Part shown: positions 15,354-15,496 of the stretch, piece after piece
Position numbering within the stretch: position 1 is the first letter of the stretch
Layout of the letters: every line of letters begins with the position of its first letter
DNA from: RGIG5579 sp045590715
GTDB taxonomy: Bacteria; Bacillota; Clostridia; Oscillospirales; SIG627
Direction of reading: 5' to 3'
DNA: 15,496 bases
NCBI GenBank assembly: GCA_045590715.1
Contig: JAZNRO010000029.1
Span: 1 to 15,496, forward strand
Program-made: the position numbers and the translations under genes
Notes under the pieces: model-generated
Databases searched by the model: none
What the model saw: the letters and a program-made list of their open reading frames with translations, nothing else
Told to the model about the DNA's origin: nothing

Positions 15354-15496
15354 TCAAATCCGTTTTCAACGGGTGAAATCCACCTATGGTGGATGAAATC
15401 GCTTTCGCGATGAAATCCTGCTTTGCAGGGTTGTATTTAGACGGATTTGATTTCATCCAAGGACTTGTCCTTGGATTTCATCTGAGTAAAGCGAAG
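15354..15496. repeat. Modular hairpin array joined by GATGAAATC, running off the window
   Basis: The joiner GATGAAATC is exact at 15392-15400 and 15409-15417, present with one change at 15372-15380, and inverted (GATTTCATC) at 15449-15457 and 15474-15482. Between joiners are short palindromes of unlike sequence: CCGTT/AACGG (15360-15372), ATCCACC/GGTGGAT (15378-15394), ATCGC/GCGAT (15398-15411), ATCCTGC/GCAGGGT (15415-15431, one G-T pair) and ATCCAAGGAC/GTCCTTGGAT (15455-15476). TCAAATCCGT (15354-15363) has a perfect inverted copy at 15441-15450 that brackets the first four. There is no open reading frame of note, and the right end is cut by the window. It is probably a palindromic repeat or mobile element of the REP/MITE kind; its function is unknown. 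Confidence 0.75.

Noticed and set aside
15354..15496. CRISPR array
   Set aside because: The repeated unit is only 7-9 bases, spacing is 17-25 bases and uneven, copies are in both directions, and the spacers are themselves palindromes.
15354..15496. Integron attC site
   Set aside because: No paired R and L boxes of the GTTRRRY type were found and the multi-hairpin layout is different; no integrase or cassette gene is in view.

Overview
The window looks like a chromosomal core region of an anaerobic, gut-type Clostridia (Firmicutes) bacterium. The evidence is a Gram-positive-type PolC replicative polymerase, the order pyrH-frr-uppS-cdsA-dxr-rseP-ispG-polC, a SpoVB-type flippase, strong AGGAGG-like ribosome binding sites and moderate GC content. 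The genus cannot be read from the sequence.

Layout. (1) Bases 1-545 hold the 3' end of a surface protein with an exact 39-residue cysteine repeat, a C-terminal membrane anchor and a terminator at 561-591. (2) A promoter at 614-642 opens a tight eight-gene plus-strand operon from 675 to 11276. Its genes cover UMP kinase (pyrH), ribosome recycling (frr), undecaprenyl-diphosphate synthase (uppS), CDP-diacylglycerol synthase (cdsA), two MEP isoprenoid-pathway enzymes (dxr, ispG), a site-2 protease (rseP) and the replicative DNA polymerase (polC). dxr and ispG make precursors for uppS; uppS and cdsA supply the cell-wall lipid carrier and phospholipids; rseP acts in the membrane. (3) A bidirectional terminator at 11275-11310 lies between the converging polC and a minus-strand SpoVB-like flippase (11290-12822). 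(4) A 132-bp divergent region with an extended -10 promoter leads to an inositol-monophosphatase-family gene and an ABC-F ATPase, which form a two-gene operon (12955-15306).

(5) The last ~185 bases (15311-15496) are non-coding and are the most unusual part. Two interleaved inverted repeats could form a pseudoknot. They are followed by a modular array of short hairpins whose stems differ in sequence but are joined by a conserved nonamer, GATGAAATC. The joiners run forward on the left and inverted on the right, and a 10-bp inverted repeat brackets the left part. The element runs off the window and looks like a palindromic mobile or REP/MITE-like repeat rather than a gene. The other notable signal is the ABC-F protein, whose motif losses are arranged so that one composite ATP site is intact and the other is degenerate. 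The rest is well-conserved housekeeping content.
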